NCBI GenBank assembly: GCA_032250895.1
Contig: JAVVEZ010000005.1
Span: 6,719 to 70,718, forward strand
Reading direction: 5' to 3'
DNA: 64,000 nt
From: JAVVEZ01 sp032250895
GTDB taxonomy: Bacteria > Pseudomonadota > Gammaproteobacteria > Pseudomonadales > Pseudohongiellaceae
Below are positions 55,505 to 63,314 of the stretch, in pieces (position 1 is the stretch's first letter; each line of letters opens with the position of its first letter). The notes beneath the pieces were generated by a model. It worked only from the letters and a program-made list of their open reading frames with translations, ran no database searches and was not told the origin of the DNA. Position numbers and translations under genes: made by a program.

Positions 55505-56184
55505 GGTGATGCTGGCTCCAGCAATTGACGGATTTCCTGCTTGAACTGCGCAGGGCTGAGATAGGTGTTGCCGGGCTCCGGCTGGCTGAGGCCGGCACTG
55601 CTGGTCCGGGCACTGCCCACGGCAGCCGGACCCGGGCCCTTGGCTTTCAGGGCTTTTTGCTTGAGAGCGCTCAGCTCGTCTGCCATGACGGCTGTCTCTG
55701 ATTCTGGCTCTGTCGTGGCATAGACCCTGTCCTCACCCTGCTGATCCGGGTGAATCAGGTAGTGGCCCTGGGACCAACCCAGCAGAGGGTTGACATAGCC
55801 CTCGGCCAGGCTTTCCACAAAGTAGATGCCTCTTTCGCCGGGGACAGGCATATTCAGGTCGGACACGCTCAGCATCCTGTCGTTCATGCTGCCGCCGAGG
55901 AATCTCAGTTCGATCTGCTCGCCGGGATCGCCTCCCTTGACGACATCGGCAACACGGAAACGCACCCAGGTGTAGACCAGGCCGTCGCCGAGTTCATCGC
56001 TGCGAACCGCCGTCACCTCGCCTTCGAAAATGAGTTCAGCCAGATTGACCAGATCCGGCATGGAGAATTTTTGGATGGTGCTGGCGGCGGACACATTGTA
56101 TAGACAAAGGCTGAGACAAAGGCCGAAACCGGCGCTGAACAAACAGCGGCGGGCACCGGAAAGCCTGCGTCCTGTGATCATCAT
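55501..56184 (-). CDS. Exported hypothetical protein coupled to the matrixin
   Basis: The 227-residue protein has an N-terminal signal (residues 8-34, ending near VSAAS). A beta-rich body follows: LVNLAELIFEGEVTAVRSDE, VYTWVRFRVADVVKGGDPGEQI and RGIYFVESLAEGYVNPLLG. This resembles uncharacterised exported proteins that occur beside matrixins. The C-terminal 60 residues are low-complexity, rich in K, A, G and P. Its stop overlaps the protease start, so it may be an inhibitor, chaperone or partner. Start is ATG at 56184 or 56181. Confidence 0.65.
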   Translation of the reverse strand: MMITGRRLSGARRCLFSAGFGLCLSLCLYNVSAASTIQKFSMPDLVNLAELIFEGEVTAVRSDELGDGLVYTWVRFRVADVVKGGDPGEQIELRFLGGSMNDRMLSVSDLNMPVPGERGIYFVESLAEGYVNPLLGWSQGHYLIHPDQQGEDRVYATTEPESETAVMADELSALKQKALKAKGPGPAAVGSARTSSAGLSQPEPGNTYLSPAQFKQEIRQLLEPASP

Positions 56185-56200
56185 GGCCTCATCTCTCTAA

Positions 56201-56289
56201 TCAACTTACTCCGACCCCTTTGATCTCGCTGACCCCTTTGATCTCCGATCAACTTACTCTGACCCCTTTGATCTGGACCCCTTTGATCT
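56201..56289. repeat. Short tandem repeat GACCCCTTTGATCT at the rmlB 3' end
   Basis: GACCCCTTTGATCT occurs four times (56213-56226, 56231-56244, 56261-56274 and 56276-56289), with TCAACTTACT(C) twice in between (56201-56210 and 56249-56259). In reverse the unit begins AGATCAAAGGGGTCAG. The stop and last residues of RmlB (RSKGSRSKGSE) are encoded by it. Confidence 0.85.
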
Positions 56290-57360
56290 GTAGCTGCCGT
56301 CCTGGACGGCGCGCCACCAGGTTTCATTGTCCAGATACCAGCGTACGGTTGCGGTCAAGCCCTGCTCAAAATCCACCTGGGGCCGGTAGTTCAGCTCCCG
56401 GGTGATCTTGCCGGCATCGATGGCGTAGCGCACATCATGCCCGGGGCGGTCACGCACGAAGCTGATGAGGCCGGCACACGGCTGTTGGCAGGCCGCCGGG
56501 CACGCCGGAAAACGGGCCGTGATTCCAGGGTCTTCCTGACACAATCGATCGACAATGTCGCACAATAATTTCACGGTGTCGATATTGGCCCATTCATTGT
56601 TGCCACCGATATTCCAGGTTTCACCGGCCAGGCCCTGCTCCAGAATCAATGCGATGCCCCGGCTGTGGTCATCCACGAACAGCCAGTCGCGAATCTGCCG
56701 GCCATCGCCGTAGATGGGCAGCGCCTTGCCGTTGAGAATGTTGAGCAGGCACAGGGGGATCAGTTTTTCCGGAAACTGCAGGGGGCCATAGTTGTTGGAG
56801 CAGTTGCTGGTGGTGACCGGCAGGCCATAGGTGTGGTGCCAGGCTCTGACCAGGTGGTCCGACGCCGCCTTGCTGGCGGCATAGGGGGAGTTGGGCGCAT
56901 AGGGCGTGGTTTCGCTGAAGGCCGGGTCCAGCGGGCCGAGGGTGCCATAGACCTCGTCGGTGGAGACGTGATGGAATTTTTTGCCACTCAGGCCCGTGGC
57001 CGCCGCCTTCCATATCTTGCGCGCACTTTTGAGCAGGGTATAGGTGCCCAGGATATTGGATTCGATGAAGGCGTCGGGGCCGGTGATGGACCTGTCGACA
57101 TGGCTCTCGGCGGCGAAATGCACCAGCGTGTCGATGCTGTTTGCCGCCAGCAAGGATTCCACCAGCGTGATGTCACAGATATTGCCCTCTACAAAGGTAA
57201 ACCGGGGATCGGACATGGCCTGCTGCAAGTTCTGTTTGTTGCCGGCATAGGTCAAGGCGTCCAGCACGACCAGGTTGATCTGAGGATAGTGCTGCAAGCA
57301 GAAATTGACGAAGTTGGCACCGATGAAGCCGGCGCCGCCGGTAACGAGCATGTTTTTCAT
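56254..57360 (-). CDS. rmlB: dTDP-glucose 4,6-dehydratase
   Basis: RmlB converts dTDP-glucose to dTDP-4-keto-6-deoxyglucose, the precursor of dTDP-rhamnose (RmlC/D) and of dTDP-Fuc4N (WecE at 34.8 kb). The 368-residue protein has MLVTGGAGFIGANFVNF and HFAAESHVDRSITGPDAF. The catalytic YX3K lies in SPYAASKAASDHLVRAWHHTYGLP, and later GRQIRDWLFVDDHSRGI is present. The C-terminal tail after WWRAVQDG is made of repeat-encoded RSKGS units and is not native. It is the last gene of the rml block, separated from rmlD by a MITE-like element. Confidence 0.96.
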   Translation of the reverse strand: MKNMLVTGGAGFIGANFVNFCLQHYPQINLVVLDALTYAGNKQNLQQAMSDPRFTFVEGNICDITLVESLLAANSIDTLVHFAAESHVDRSITGPDAFIESNILGTYTLLKSARKIWKAAATGLSGKKFHHVSTDEVYGTLGPLDPAFSETTPYAPNSPYAASKAASDHLVRAWHHTYGLPVTTSNCSNNYGPLQFPEKLIPLCLLNILNGKALPIYGDGRQIRDWLFVDDHSRGIALILEQGLAGETWNIGGNNEWANIDTVKLLCDIVDRLCQEDPGITARFPACPAACQQPCAGLISFVRDRPGHDVRYAIDAGKITRELNYRPQVDFEQGLTATVRWYLDNETWWRAVQDGSYRSKGSRSKGSE

Positions 57361-57375
57361 TCTTCAAATTCCAAA

Positions 57376-57498
57376 TAGGGTCAGAGCCCATTTTATATAT
57401 TAAGAGCAGCTCCGAAAATTCATTTTGCCTCATCCCCATAGGGGCACGGCGCGTCGTGTCTGCTCAGCTCTTTATTTTTAAAATGGGTTCTGACCCCA
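57376..57498. mobile_element. MITE-like inverted-repeat element between rmlD and rmlB
   Basis: Outer arms GGGTCAGAGCCCATTTTA (57378-57395) and, inverted, GGGGTCAGAACCCATTTTA (57497-57479) flank about 83 bases. The match continues imperfectly inward (TATATTAAGAGCAGCT against AAAATAAAGAGCTGAG), giving arms of about 35 bases. The centre has a small hairpin CCCCATAGGGG. No coding sequence is present. The RmlD C-terminus (VMGSEPILKIKS) and stop lie inside one arm, indicating insertion at the gene's end. Confidence 0.7.
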
Positions 57499-58387
57499 TT
57501 ACCTGTTGCAGCTCTTCCTGCCAGTGCTTGCCCCGGATGCGCAGGCATTCGCGCGTGCGGTGGCAGTCGAGGACGCTGTAGGCCGGACGGCGGGCGGCGG
57601 TCGGATAATCGGCGGTGCGGATGGGGAACAGCGGAATCCGGTTTTGCAGGCGCCCGCTGCGCAGGCCTTCGCGCTGAATGGCCCAGGCAAAATCATACCA
57701 ACTGGCACAGCCCTGATCGGTCCAGTGGAAGATGCCGCCGGCCTCGGGTTTATCGACAAAATGCCAGATCACCGCCGCCAGGCTGGCCGTCGACGTGGGG
57801 GTGCCGATCTGGTCGGCCACCACATGCAGGCTTTCTTTGCTGGCCATCAGCCTCAGCATGGTGGTCACGAAGTTCTGGCCGTGCAGGGAATACAGCCACG
57901 CGGTCCGGATGATGGTGCTGTGCTCGGGCCGCAAGCGCAGCAGGGCTTCTTCGCCCGCCCGTTTGCTGTGCCCATAGACATTGAGCGGCGCCGCCGGATC
58001 GCCAGGCTCATAGGGCGTGTTTTTGCCGCCATCGAAGACGAAATCGGTGGAGACATGAATGATTCGGGTCGCGCCGCTGACCGCACGGGCCAGGTTTTCG
58101 ATGCCATCGGCGTTGACGGCCTGGCAGCGCGCCGCTTCCTGCTCGGCCTTGTCCACCTGGGTGTAGGCGGCGGCATTGATGACGACATCGGGCCTGAGAG
58201 ATGTGATCAGGGAACTCAGCTGACCGGCATCGGTGATGTCGCATTCTGTCGAATTCAATGCGTAGAGTGTGAATGCCGCAGGCACGCTTCTTTTCAATTG
58301 GCTGCCCAGTTGCCCTCCGGCGCCCAGCAGCAGGATGCGCGGGAGGGGCGAGGTCCGCAGGGGGACGCTGCCATCTGCTTTAGTCAT
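57464..58387 (-). CDS. rmlD: dTDP-4-dehydrorhamnose reductase
   Basis: RmlD carries out the last step to dTDP-L-rhamnose, reducing the 4-keto group with NAD(P)H. I place the start at 58387, 8 bases inside the rmlC end. The longer open frame is a shadow of rmlC. The 307-residue product has ILLLGAGGQLGSQLKRS, NAAAYTQVDKAEQEA, STDFVFDGGKNTPYEPGDP and the YX3K pair in VYGHSKRAGEEAL. TAWLYS comes later. The final 12 residues (VMGSEPILKIKS) are encoded by the MITE-like arm, so the natural end is altered. Confidence 0.95.
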   Translation of the reverse strand: MTKADGSVPLRTSPLPRILLLGAGGQLGSQLKRSVPAAFTLYALNSTECDITDAGQLSSLITSLRPDVVINAAAYTQVDKAEQEAARCQAVNADGIENLARAVSGATRIIHVSTDFVFDGGKNTPYEPGDPAAPLNVYGHSKRAGEEALLRLRPEHSTIIRTAWLYSLHGQNFVTTMLRLMASKESLHVVADQIGTPTSTASLAAVIWHFVDKPEAGGIFHWTDQGCASWYDFAWAIQREGLRSGRLQNRIPLFPIRTADYPTAARRPAYSVLDCHRTRECLRIRGKHWQEELQQVMGSEPILKIKS

Positions 58388-58928
58388 AGCAGGGAGCCTC
58401 GGCCAGAGGGCTGGCCTTGCGGTCCTTGTCGGACAGGATGGGTGCCTCACCCGGGGCGATGGGCCATTCAATACCCAGCGCGGGATCATTCCACAGCAGG
58501 CTGTGTTCGTGCTCCGGGGCATAATAGGCGGTGCATTTATAGCTGACTTCCGCGCCGTCGCCGGTGACATAGAAGCCATGCGCAAAACCCGGCGGCACCC
58601 ACAGGCCCAGTTTGTTGTCTGCGGACAGCGTGACACCCACCCACTGCCCGAAGGTGATGGAATGACGGCGCAGGTCCACCGCCACATCGAAGATTTCCCC
58701 TGCCACCACGCGGATGAACTTGCCCTGGGCCTGCTGCCGTTGATAGTGCAGGCCGCGCAGGATGCCCCTGCCGGATTTGCTGTGGTTTTCCTGGACGAAG
58801 CGCGCAGTGATGCCGGCCTGCGCAAAGACATCCTCGCGCCAGGTTTCCATGAAGAAACCCCGATGGTCGCCGAAGACCCTGGGGGTGAACAGCAGAACGT
58901 CCGGCAGGCTGGTGTGTGACAGTTTCAT
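58380..58928 (-). CDS. rmlC: dTDP-4-dehydrorhamnose 3,5-epimerase
   Basis: RmlC epimerises dTDP-4-keto-6-deoxyglucose at C3 and C5. The 182-residue cupin-fold protein shows PDVLLFTPRVFGDHRGFFMETWRED and the catalytic histidine region SGRGILRGLHYQRQQAQGKFIRV. A second active-site region GFAHGFYVTGDGAEVSYKCTAYYAP follows. Upstream, two 83-base tandem repeats contain degenerate copies of its N-terminal segment (FTLRVFGDYRGFFM). rmlC and rmlD overlap by 8 bases. Confidence 0.96.
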   Translation of the reverse strand: MKLSHTSLPDVLLFTPRVFGDHRGFFMETWREDVFAQAGITARFVQENHSKSGRGILRGLHYQRQQAQGKFIRVVAGEIFDVAVDLRRHSITFGQWVGVTLSADNKLGLWVPPGFAHGFYVTGDGAEVSYKCTAYYAPEHEHSLLWNDPALGIEWPIAPGEAPILSDKDRKASPLAEAPCYD

Positions 58929-58937
58929 TTCGTCCGG

Positions 58938-59103
58938 TGCTCCCGCAGCAGGCGCAACATGAAAAAGCCGCGATAGTCGCCGAAAACCCTGAGTGTGAAC
59001 CGTCTCATTGTTGTGTCTATTGCTCCCGCAGCAGGCGCAGCATGAAAAAGCCGCGATAGTCGCCGAAAACCCTGAGTGTGAACCGCCTCATTGTTGTGTC
59101 TAT
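58938..59103. repeat. Two 83-base tandem repeats made of rmlC and rmlA fragments
   Basis: Units 58938-59020 and 59021-59103 differ at only a few bases. The unit begins TGCTCCCGCAGCAGGCG, identical to the rmlA 3' end at 59104. It continues with about 45 bases (CATGAAAAAGCCGCGATAGTCG...GTGAAC) that resemble the rmlC segment at about 58849-58891. Translated, the unit reads FTLRVFGDYRGFFM joined to LRLLRE, an RmlC-RmlA chimera. Period 83 is not a multiple of 3. Confidence 0.9.
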
Positions 59104-59972
59104 TGCTCCCGCAGCAGGCGTAGCAGATAGTCGCCGTAGCCGCTCTTGGCCAGGGGCTGGGCCAGTGCATGCAGTTGCCCGGCATCGATATAGCCCAGCC
59201 GCCAGGCTATTTCCTCGACGCAGGCAATTTTCAGGCCCTGCCTTTCCTCCAGCACGCGGATGAAATTGGCGGCATCCAGCAGGGAGCCGACGGTGCCGGT
59301 GTCCAGCCAGGCGGTGCCACGGTCGAACAGTTCGACATTGAGCGTGCCCTGCTCCAGATAGACCCGGTTGAGATCGGTGATTTCCAGTTCGCCACGGGCA
59401 GAAGGTTTGATGGTTCCGGCAATATCGATGACACTGTTGTCATACATGTAAAGCCCGGTGACGGCATAGTTGGAACGGGGCTTTTGCGGCTTTTCTTCCA
59501 GGTGGTCGGCCTTGCCATTGGCATCGAAGGATACCACACCATAGCGCTCGGGGTCGTTGACATAGTAGGCGAAGATGCTGGCGCCGTAGTCCCGAGAGGC
59601 CGCCTGTTGCAATTTGGCCTCCAGGTTGCTGCCGTAGAAGATATTGTCGCCCAGGATCAGGCAGGCCGGATCCTTGCCGATGAAGTCCGCGCCAATGATA
59701 AAGGCCTGGGCCAGACCCTCGGGCCGGGGCTGTTGGGCATAATGCAGGGCAATGCCCCACTGAGCGCCGTCACCGAGCAGGGCCTGATAGGCCGCGGCAT
59801 CGTGGGGTGTGGTGATGATCAGGATGTCACGGATGCCGGCCTGCATCAGCGTGGCCAGCGGGTAGTAGATCATGGGCTTGTCATAGATGGGCAGCAGTTG
59901 CTTGCTGACCGTATGGGTAATCGGGTGCAGCCGGGTGCCGGTGCCCCCGGCCAGGATAATGCCTTTGGTCAT
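59100..59972 (-). CDS. rmlA: Glucose-1-phosphate thymidylyltransferase
   Basis: RmlA makes dTDP-glucose from dTTP and glucose-1-phosphate, the entry step of the dTDP-sugar pathways. The 290-residue protein has [25 protein letters not shown] with the nucleotide-binding signature. [26 protein letters not shown] and [12 protein letters not shown] are also present. I chose the ATG at 59972, preceded by GGAG; a GTG at 59981 is also in frame. The 3' end is copied into the tandem repeats that follow. RmlA is usually feedback-inhibited by dTDP-rhamnose. Confidence 0.96.
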   Translation of the reverse strand: MTKGIILAGGTGTRLHPITHTVSKQLLPIYDKPMIYYPLATLMQAGIRDILIITTPHDAAAYQALLGDGAQWGIALHYAQQPRPEGLAQAFIIGADFIGKDPACLILGDNIFYGSNLEAKLQQAASRDYGASIFAYYVNDPERYGVVSFDANGKADHLEEKPQKPRSNYAVTGLYMYDNSVIDIAGTIKPSARGELEITDLNRVYLEQGTLNVELFDRGTAWLDTGTVGSLLDAANFIRVLEERQGLKIACVEEIAWRLGYIDAGQLHALAQPLAKSGYGDYLLRLLREQ

Positions 59973-60008
59973 TTTCTCCACTCTGCCATCTTGTGTGATT
60001 CCCGTTCC

Positions 60009-60048
60009 GCGTCATTCCCGCGTAGGGCTGACGCCCGTCATGCCTGCC
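60009..60048. repeat. Dispersed palindromic repeat at the 3' end of the epimerase gene
   Basis: CGTCATTCCCGCGTAGGG is followed by a related CCCGTCATGCCTGCCTGC. In reverse the first part supplies the C-terminal residues PTRE and the TGA stop of the epimerase at 60012. This is the first member of the family seen after the long absence from about 15.7 kb. Confidence 0.65.
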
Positions 60049-61016
60049 TGCAAGGTCGGCAGTTCATCATAAAAACTGGTGCTGGCCCGGAAGCCGGTGG
60101 CTTGCGCGAAGTCGTCGCCGGCATGGCAATCGTCGTCGAACAAAGTGTGGTAGCTGTTCCAGCCGAAACCGCTGTTCAGGCCGGTGCCGCGCGCCAGCAG
60201 CTCACCCAGACCGGCGGCAATATAATACATGAACTGCGGCAGATACCAGCGCTTTCTGGCTTTTCCCAGGCTCGCCCGGAGGGCATCCTCGATGGCCTTG
60301 AGCCGATAAATCCGGCCGTCCGACAAGGTGTAGACCCGGCCATAACAGGCGGGGGTCGTGGCGGCCTTTATGATGGCCTCGCACAGGTCATCGACACCGA
60401 TCATTTCCAGCCGGCCCGCGTGGGGTGGCAGCGGGGGCGCCAGGCCTTTTTGCTGGAGCTTCATCCAGGCCCTCAGGTTGCCCTTCATGCCCGCACCATA
60501 GACGGCAGTGGGACGCAGGCAGCACACCTGAATCCGTCCTGCCTGGTGTGCGGCCAGCAACAGCTTCTCCGCCGCCAGTTTGCTGTTGCCATAGTGGCTC
60601 CTGGGCGTGGCCGCCTTGACGCTGCTGATGAACACGAACTTTTTGACATCGGCCGCGATGGCCGCCGTCAGCAGCCGCCCGGTGCCATCGACATTGCTGT
60701 CCCACAGTTGTCTGGGCTGGCTGTGAATGACGTGGGCCTGCCCGGCCAGATGAATGATCAGGTCCTGGCCCGCGCACGCGGCGGCCAATGTGGCAGGCTG
60801 GTCCAGGTTTGCTGTAAGCACCCGCAGGCCCGGCCCACGCAAGGCCGGAGCCGCATCCGCTCGCCGGCTCAGGGTGGTGACAATAAAGCCCTGCATCAGC
60901 AGATGGGGCAGCAGATGTCCGCCGATAAAACCGCTGGCGCCGGTCACCAGAACCTTTATGCCCGCTCCTGCGTGCCTGTTGATGGCATCACTGCCGGCAT
61001 CCGTCATGCTGCTCAT
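60012..61016 (-). CDS. NAD-dependent epimerase/dehydratase (nucleotide-sugar SDR)
   Basis: The 334-residue extended short-chain dehydrogenase has IKVLVTGASGFIGGHLLPHLL for the cofactor, DLIIHLAGQAHVI, ISSVKAATP, and the YX3K pair in SHYGNSKLAAEKLLLAA near residue 140. LRPTAVYGAGMKGN follows. These fit UDP-glucose 4-epimerase-like enzymes of O-antigen clusters, such as those that make deoxy or N-acetyl sugars. The start at 61016 lies 8 bases inside... the end of the upstream glycosyltransferase being 61024, so the gap is 7 bases; 61007 is an alternative. The last few residues are repeat-encoded. Confidence 0.82.
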   Translation of the reverse strand: MSSMTDAGSDAINRHAGAGIKVLVTGASGFIGGHLLPHLLMQGFIVTTLSRRADAAPALRGPGLRVLTANLDQPATLAAACAGQDLIIHLAGQAHVIHSQPRQLWDSNVDGTGRLLTAAIAADVKKFVFISSVKAATPRSHYGNSKLAAEKLLLAAHQAGRIQVCCLRPTAVYGAGMKGNLRAWMKLQQKGLAPPLPPHAGRLEMIGVDDLCEAIIKAATTPACYGRVYTLSDGRIYRLKAIEDALRASLGKARKRWYLPQFMYYIAAGLGELLARGTGLNSGFGWNSYHTLFDDDCHAGDDFAQATGFRASTSFYDELPTLQAGMTGVSPTRE

Positions 61017-61023
61017 GTGGCGC

Positions 61024-61956
61024 TCACAACCATTTCCAGCCATGGCTGTTGAAGAAGCGGATGCCGGAGTGCATGAAGTACAGGATGTGCCTGAGCCCCT
61101 TGCCCGCACTGTTGCCGCCGAAATGCTGGATTTTCATGCCCGGCAGCCAGGCCAGCTCACCGTGTCTGCGCAATGTCAGCGACAGCGCGAAGTCTTCAAA
61201 ATACAGGAAGTACTTTGCATCGAAGCCACCGACCGCATGCAGTGCCGCCGTCCGGCACAGCATGAAGCAACCGCTGAGCAGCGGCACATCGAGCAGCGCG
61301 TCGGCGTCCGCGCTGTGTGCCCTGTGAGCGTCCAGCAGGTCTTTCATGACATAGGCATCCAGCCGTTTGTGAAAGCATTTTTGCAGCCAGGCTCCAGCAA
61401 AACCCCGCAGCAACAGGGTCAGCACACTGGGGTAGCGCTTGCACAGGTAATGGGGCTGCTGCTGCGCGTCGGTGGCCGCCGGGGCCACGGCGACCACGGC
61501 GGGATTGGCCTCCAGGTAGCGAATACCCCTGACCAGGGCCTCGGCATCGAGCAGCACATCGGGATTGAGGATGAGATGATAGCGGGCATGGCTGTCGTCG
61601 ATCAGCAGATTATGGGCACGCCCATAGCCAATGTTGCCCTGACCGCAGACAAGACGGGCCGGCACGGGGATACTGCCCGTTTTTTCCCCTTGTTCGAGAA
61701 TGCCCTGCAGGAGTTCACGCTGCCCGCCGTTGTCCACGATGCCCAGGCTTATCTCTGGAAAAGCTTGCGCTTCTCTTGTTTCGACGAGGCCATCGATGGC
61801 AGTGGCGAGGCTGGCGAGGGCAGCGGCAAAATCCTGTGGCTCCACCTGATGGGTGACGATGGAAATGCTGAGCAAGGGCAAGGTGCCCGCTTGCCGGGCC
61901 GGGCTTGAATCCGGGTTTCCGTCCTGGCGTGCACGGAAAGTTGAGGCTGTCTGCAT
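61024..61956 (-). CDS. Family 2 glycosyltransferase, rhamnosyltransferase-like
   Basis: This 310-residue GT-A enzyme resembles WbbL-type rhamnosyltransferases. It has LLSISIVTHQVEPQDFAAAL, GIVDNGGQREL and GQGNIGYGRAHNLLI, followed by YHLILNPDVLLDAEALVRG. The late segment LSGCFMLCRTAALHAVGGFDAKYFLYFEDFALSLTLRRHGE carries the family's ED acceptor motif. It would logically use dTDP-L-rhamnose made by the adjacent rmlBDCA. Located 3 bases after the secreted hypothetical gene. Confidence 0.85.
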   Translation of the reverse strand: MQTASTFRARQDGNPDSSPARQAGTLPLLSISIVTHQVEPQDFAAALASLATAIDGLVETREAQAFPEISLGIVDNGGQRELLQGILEQGEKTGSIPVPARLVCGQGNIGYGRAHNLLIDDSHARYHLILNPDVLLDAEALVRGIRYLEANPAVVAVAPAATDAQQQPHYLCKRYPSVLTLLLRGFAGAWLQKCFHKRLDAYVMKDLLDAHRAHSADADALLDVPLLSGCFMLCRTAALHAVGGFDAKYFLYFEDFALSLTLRRHGELAWLPGMKIQHFGGNSAGKGLRHILYFMHSGIRFFNSHGWKWL

Positions 61957-61959
61957 TTT

Positions 61960-62727
61960 TTACTGTTCGGGTACCAGGCGGTCACCGAAGGGCGTTCTGA
62001 CGACCCGCATGCCGGGCGGCACCTCGCTGTCGGGGATGGTCACCGGTTGAAAATTGCTCAGGCGCTCGGCGCGGGCGGCCTGCCTCTGGGCGCGGGCGGC
62101 GCGTTCCTCCTCGCTGATCTGGGGCACTATCTGGGGTTCGCCGCTGAAGGGGTTCAGGATTGCCGCTCTGGTCCCCTCCGTCGCTTCCGGGGTTTGAAAA
62201 GCTCCGCCGCTTTCGCTCTGCTCGCCCGCGTCCACCTCTGATGCGTCATTGGCCGCCAGCTGCCGGCTGGGTATGGGCTCGGCGGTGGACAGGGTCAGCA
62301 CCGCGATATTGCCCGCCTCCGAACATGACACGCCCTTGTCCCTGGCGTCGACACAGGCCTCGGTTTCCGGCAATTGCAATGACAGGCTGCGACTGCCGAC
62401 ATCCATGACGCGATACCCGGCATGGCCCGGCAGCTGGCTGCTCTCGCCCTTTTTGCCGCGCACCGTGAGCACCTGGCCATCGCGGCTCAACAGGATGCTG
62501 TGGTATTCATCGCCAAAACGGCCGGTGCCCTGCAGGGTAAAGGCCGGATTCGTGTTGCCGGCCGCGTCACCGCGCCGGGTGGGGCCCTGCACCCGTCTCG
62601 GGGTATTGGCTTCGGTGTCTTCAAACAGATTGAGTTGCGGCTCCTGGGCGCTGACCTGCGCAACCAGCGTGGGAAAACCTGACAGGAGCGCCGACAAGAC
62701 AAAGGCTGAACGATTTTTGATGAACAT
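61960..62727 (-). CDS. Exported hypothetical protein
   Basis: I do not recognise this 255-residue protein. It starts with a signal peptide (MFIKNRSAFVLSALLSGFPTLVAQVSA). A Q/E/P-rich region and a small beta-rich domain (GYRVMDVGSRSLSLQLPETEAC...SCSEAGNIAVLTL) with two or three cysteines follow, then a coiled-coil segment (EEERAARAQRQAARAERL). The end is VPPGMRVVRTPFGDRLVPEQ. The start at 62727 follows GGGAGGG. Its place before the rhamnosyltransferase suggests a surface or envelope role, but nothing more can be said. Confidence 0.7.
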   Translation of the reverse strand: MFIKNRSAFVLSALLSGFPTLVAQVSAQEPQLNLFEDTEANTPRRVQGPTRRGDAAGNTNPAFTLQGTGRFGDEYHSILLSRDGQVLTVRGKKGESSQLPGHAGYRVMDVGSRSLSLQLPETEACVDARDKGVSCSEAGNIAVLTLSTAEPIPSRQLAANDASEVDAGEQSESGGAFQTPEATEGTRAAILNPFSGEPQIVPQISEEERAARAQRQAARAERLSNFQPVTIPDSEVPPGMRVVRTPFGDRLVPEQ

Positions 62728-62810
62728 GGCAGTCCCTCCCGGACGACTCTGCATGGCTGCCAACTATAGTACGTCCAGAGGGTGGCAGACAACTGCTTAT
62801 TTTTCAGGAC

Positions 62811-62850
62811 CGTCACCCCCGCGCAGCAGGGAGCGGCTGAATCCCCGCAC
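62811..62850. repeat. Degraded dispersed palindromic repeat
   Basis: CGTCACCCCCGCGCAGCAGGGAGCGGCTGAATCCCCGC keeps CGTCACCCCCGCGCAG and part of the other arm. It lies in the gap between the unknown gene pair and the exported hypothetical gene. Confidence 0.55.
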
Positions 62851-62882
62851 ACCTCGCCACGCATCCCTGAGTCCGACAGGCT

Positions 62883-63314
62883 TTAAGCGGCAACCACTGC
62901 TTTGATTTCTTCCATGTCATTTGCGGCAATGCCGATATTTTCACGGTTCACAAAATCAATGACATTTTTGTAAACCGTCTTTCTCTTTCCGGCTTCATCT
63001 TCAGAAAACATTTCGTCGCCCATTTTCGTTACGAAGTCCTCCAGCGCCTTCACGAGCAAATTGAAGTCACTACCCTTGTAGTTGCTGTCAACATACCAGG
63101 CACGAAAGCCCTTCAGCTTGAAGCCGACATAATCACTGAAGTCTTCATTCCAAAGAACCGTCAAAAAAGGATCAATCCTGTCTGCTATCGCCAGAAAATC
63201 ATCCGCAAGATATTCAACGCAATCAATGCTGGAATAGTAGCAGGCGCATTTAGTGAACTCGACGGACAAATCAACGCCAAAATCGGCTTTCAAGGCCTCT
63301 TTGAGTTTGTTCAT
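62883..63314 (-). CDS. Hypothetical protein, downstream member of an unknown gene pair
   Basis: The 143-residue acidic, soluble protein begins MNKLKEALKADFGVDLSVEFTK and contains YLADDFLAIADRIDPFL and DEMFSEDEAGKRKTVYKNVIDF. No signal peptide or membrane segment is visible. I place the start at 63314, where ATG overlaps the upstream stop as ATGA and AGGTGG lies 5 bases upstream; the GTG at 63323 is weaker. Codon use is AT-richer than the rml genes next door, which suggests transfer. The strong coupling and size pattern could fit a toxin-immunity or effector pair, but no motif proves it. Confidence 0.65.
   Translation of the reverse strand: MNKLKEALKADFGVDLSVEFTKCACYYSSIDCVEYLADDFLAIADRIDPFLTVLWNEDFSDYVGFKLKGFRAWYVDSNYKGSDFNLLVKALEDFVTKMGDEMFSEDEAGKRKTVYKNVIDFVNRENIGIAANDMEEIKAVVAA

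Noticed and set aside
58925..59185. 86-codon leftward frame containing RmlC- and RmlA-like pieces, considered as a fusion gene
   Set aside because: It arises from the 83-base tandem repeats; the period is not a multiple of three, its start lies inside rmlA and it lacks any complete domain.
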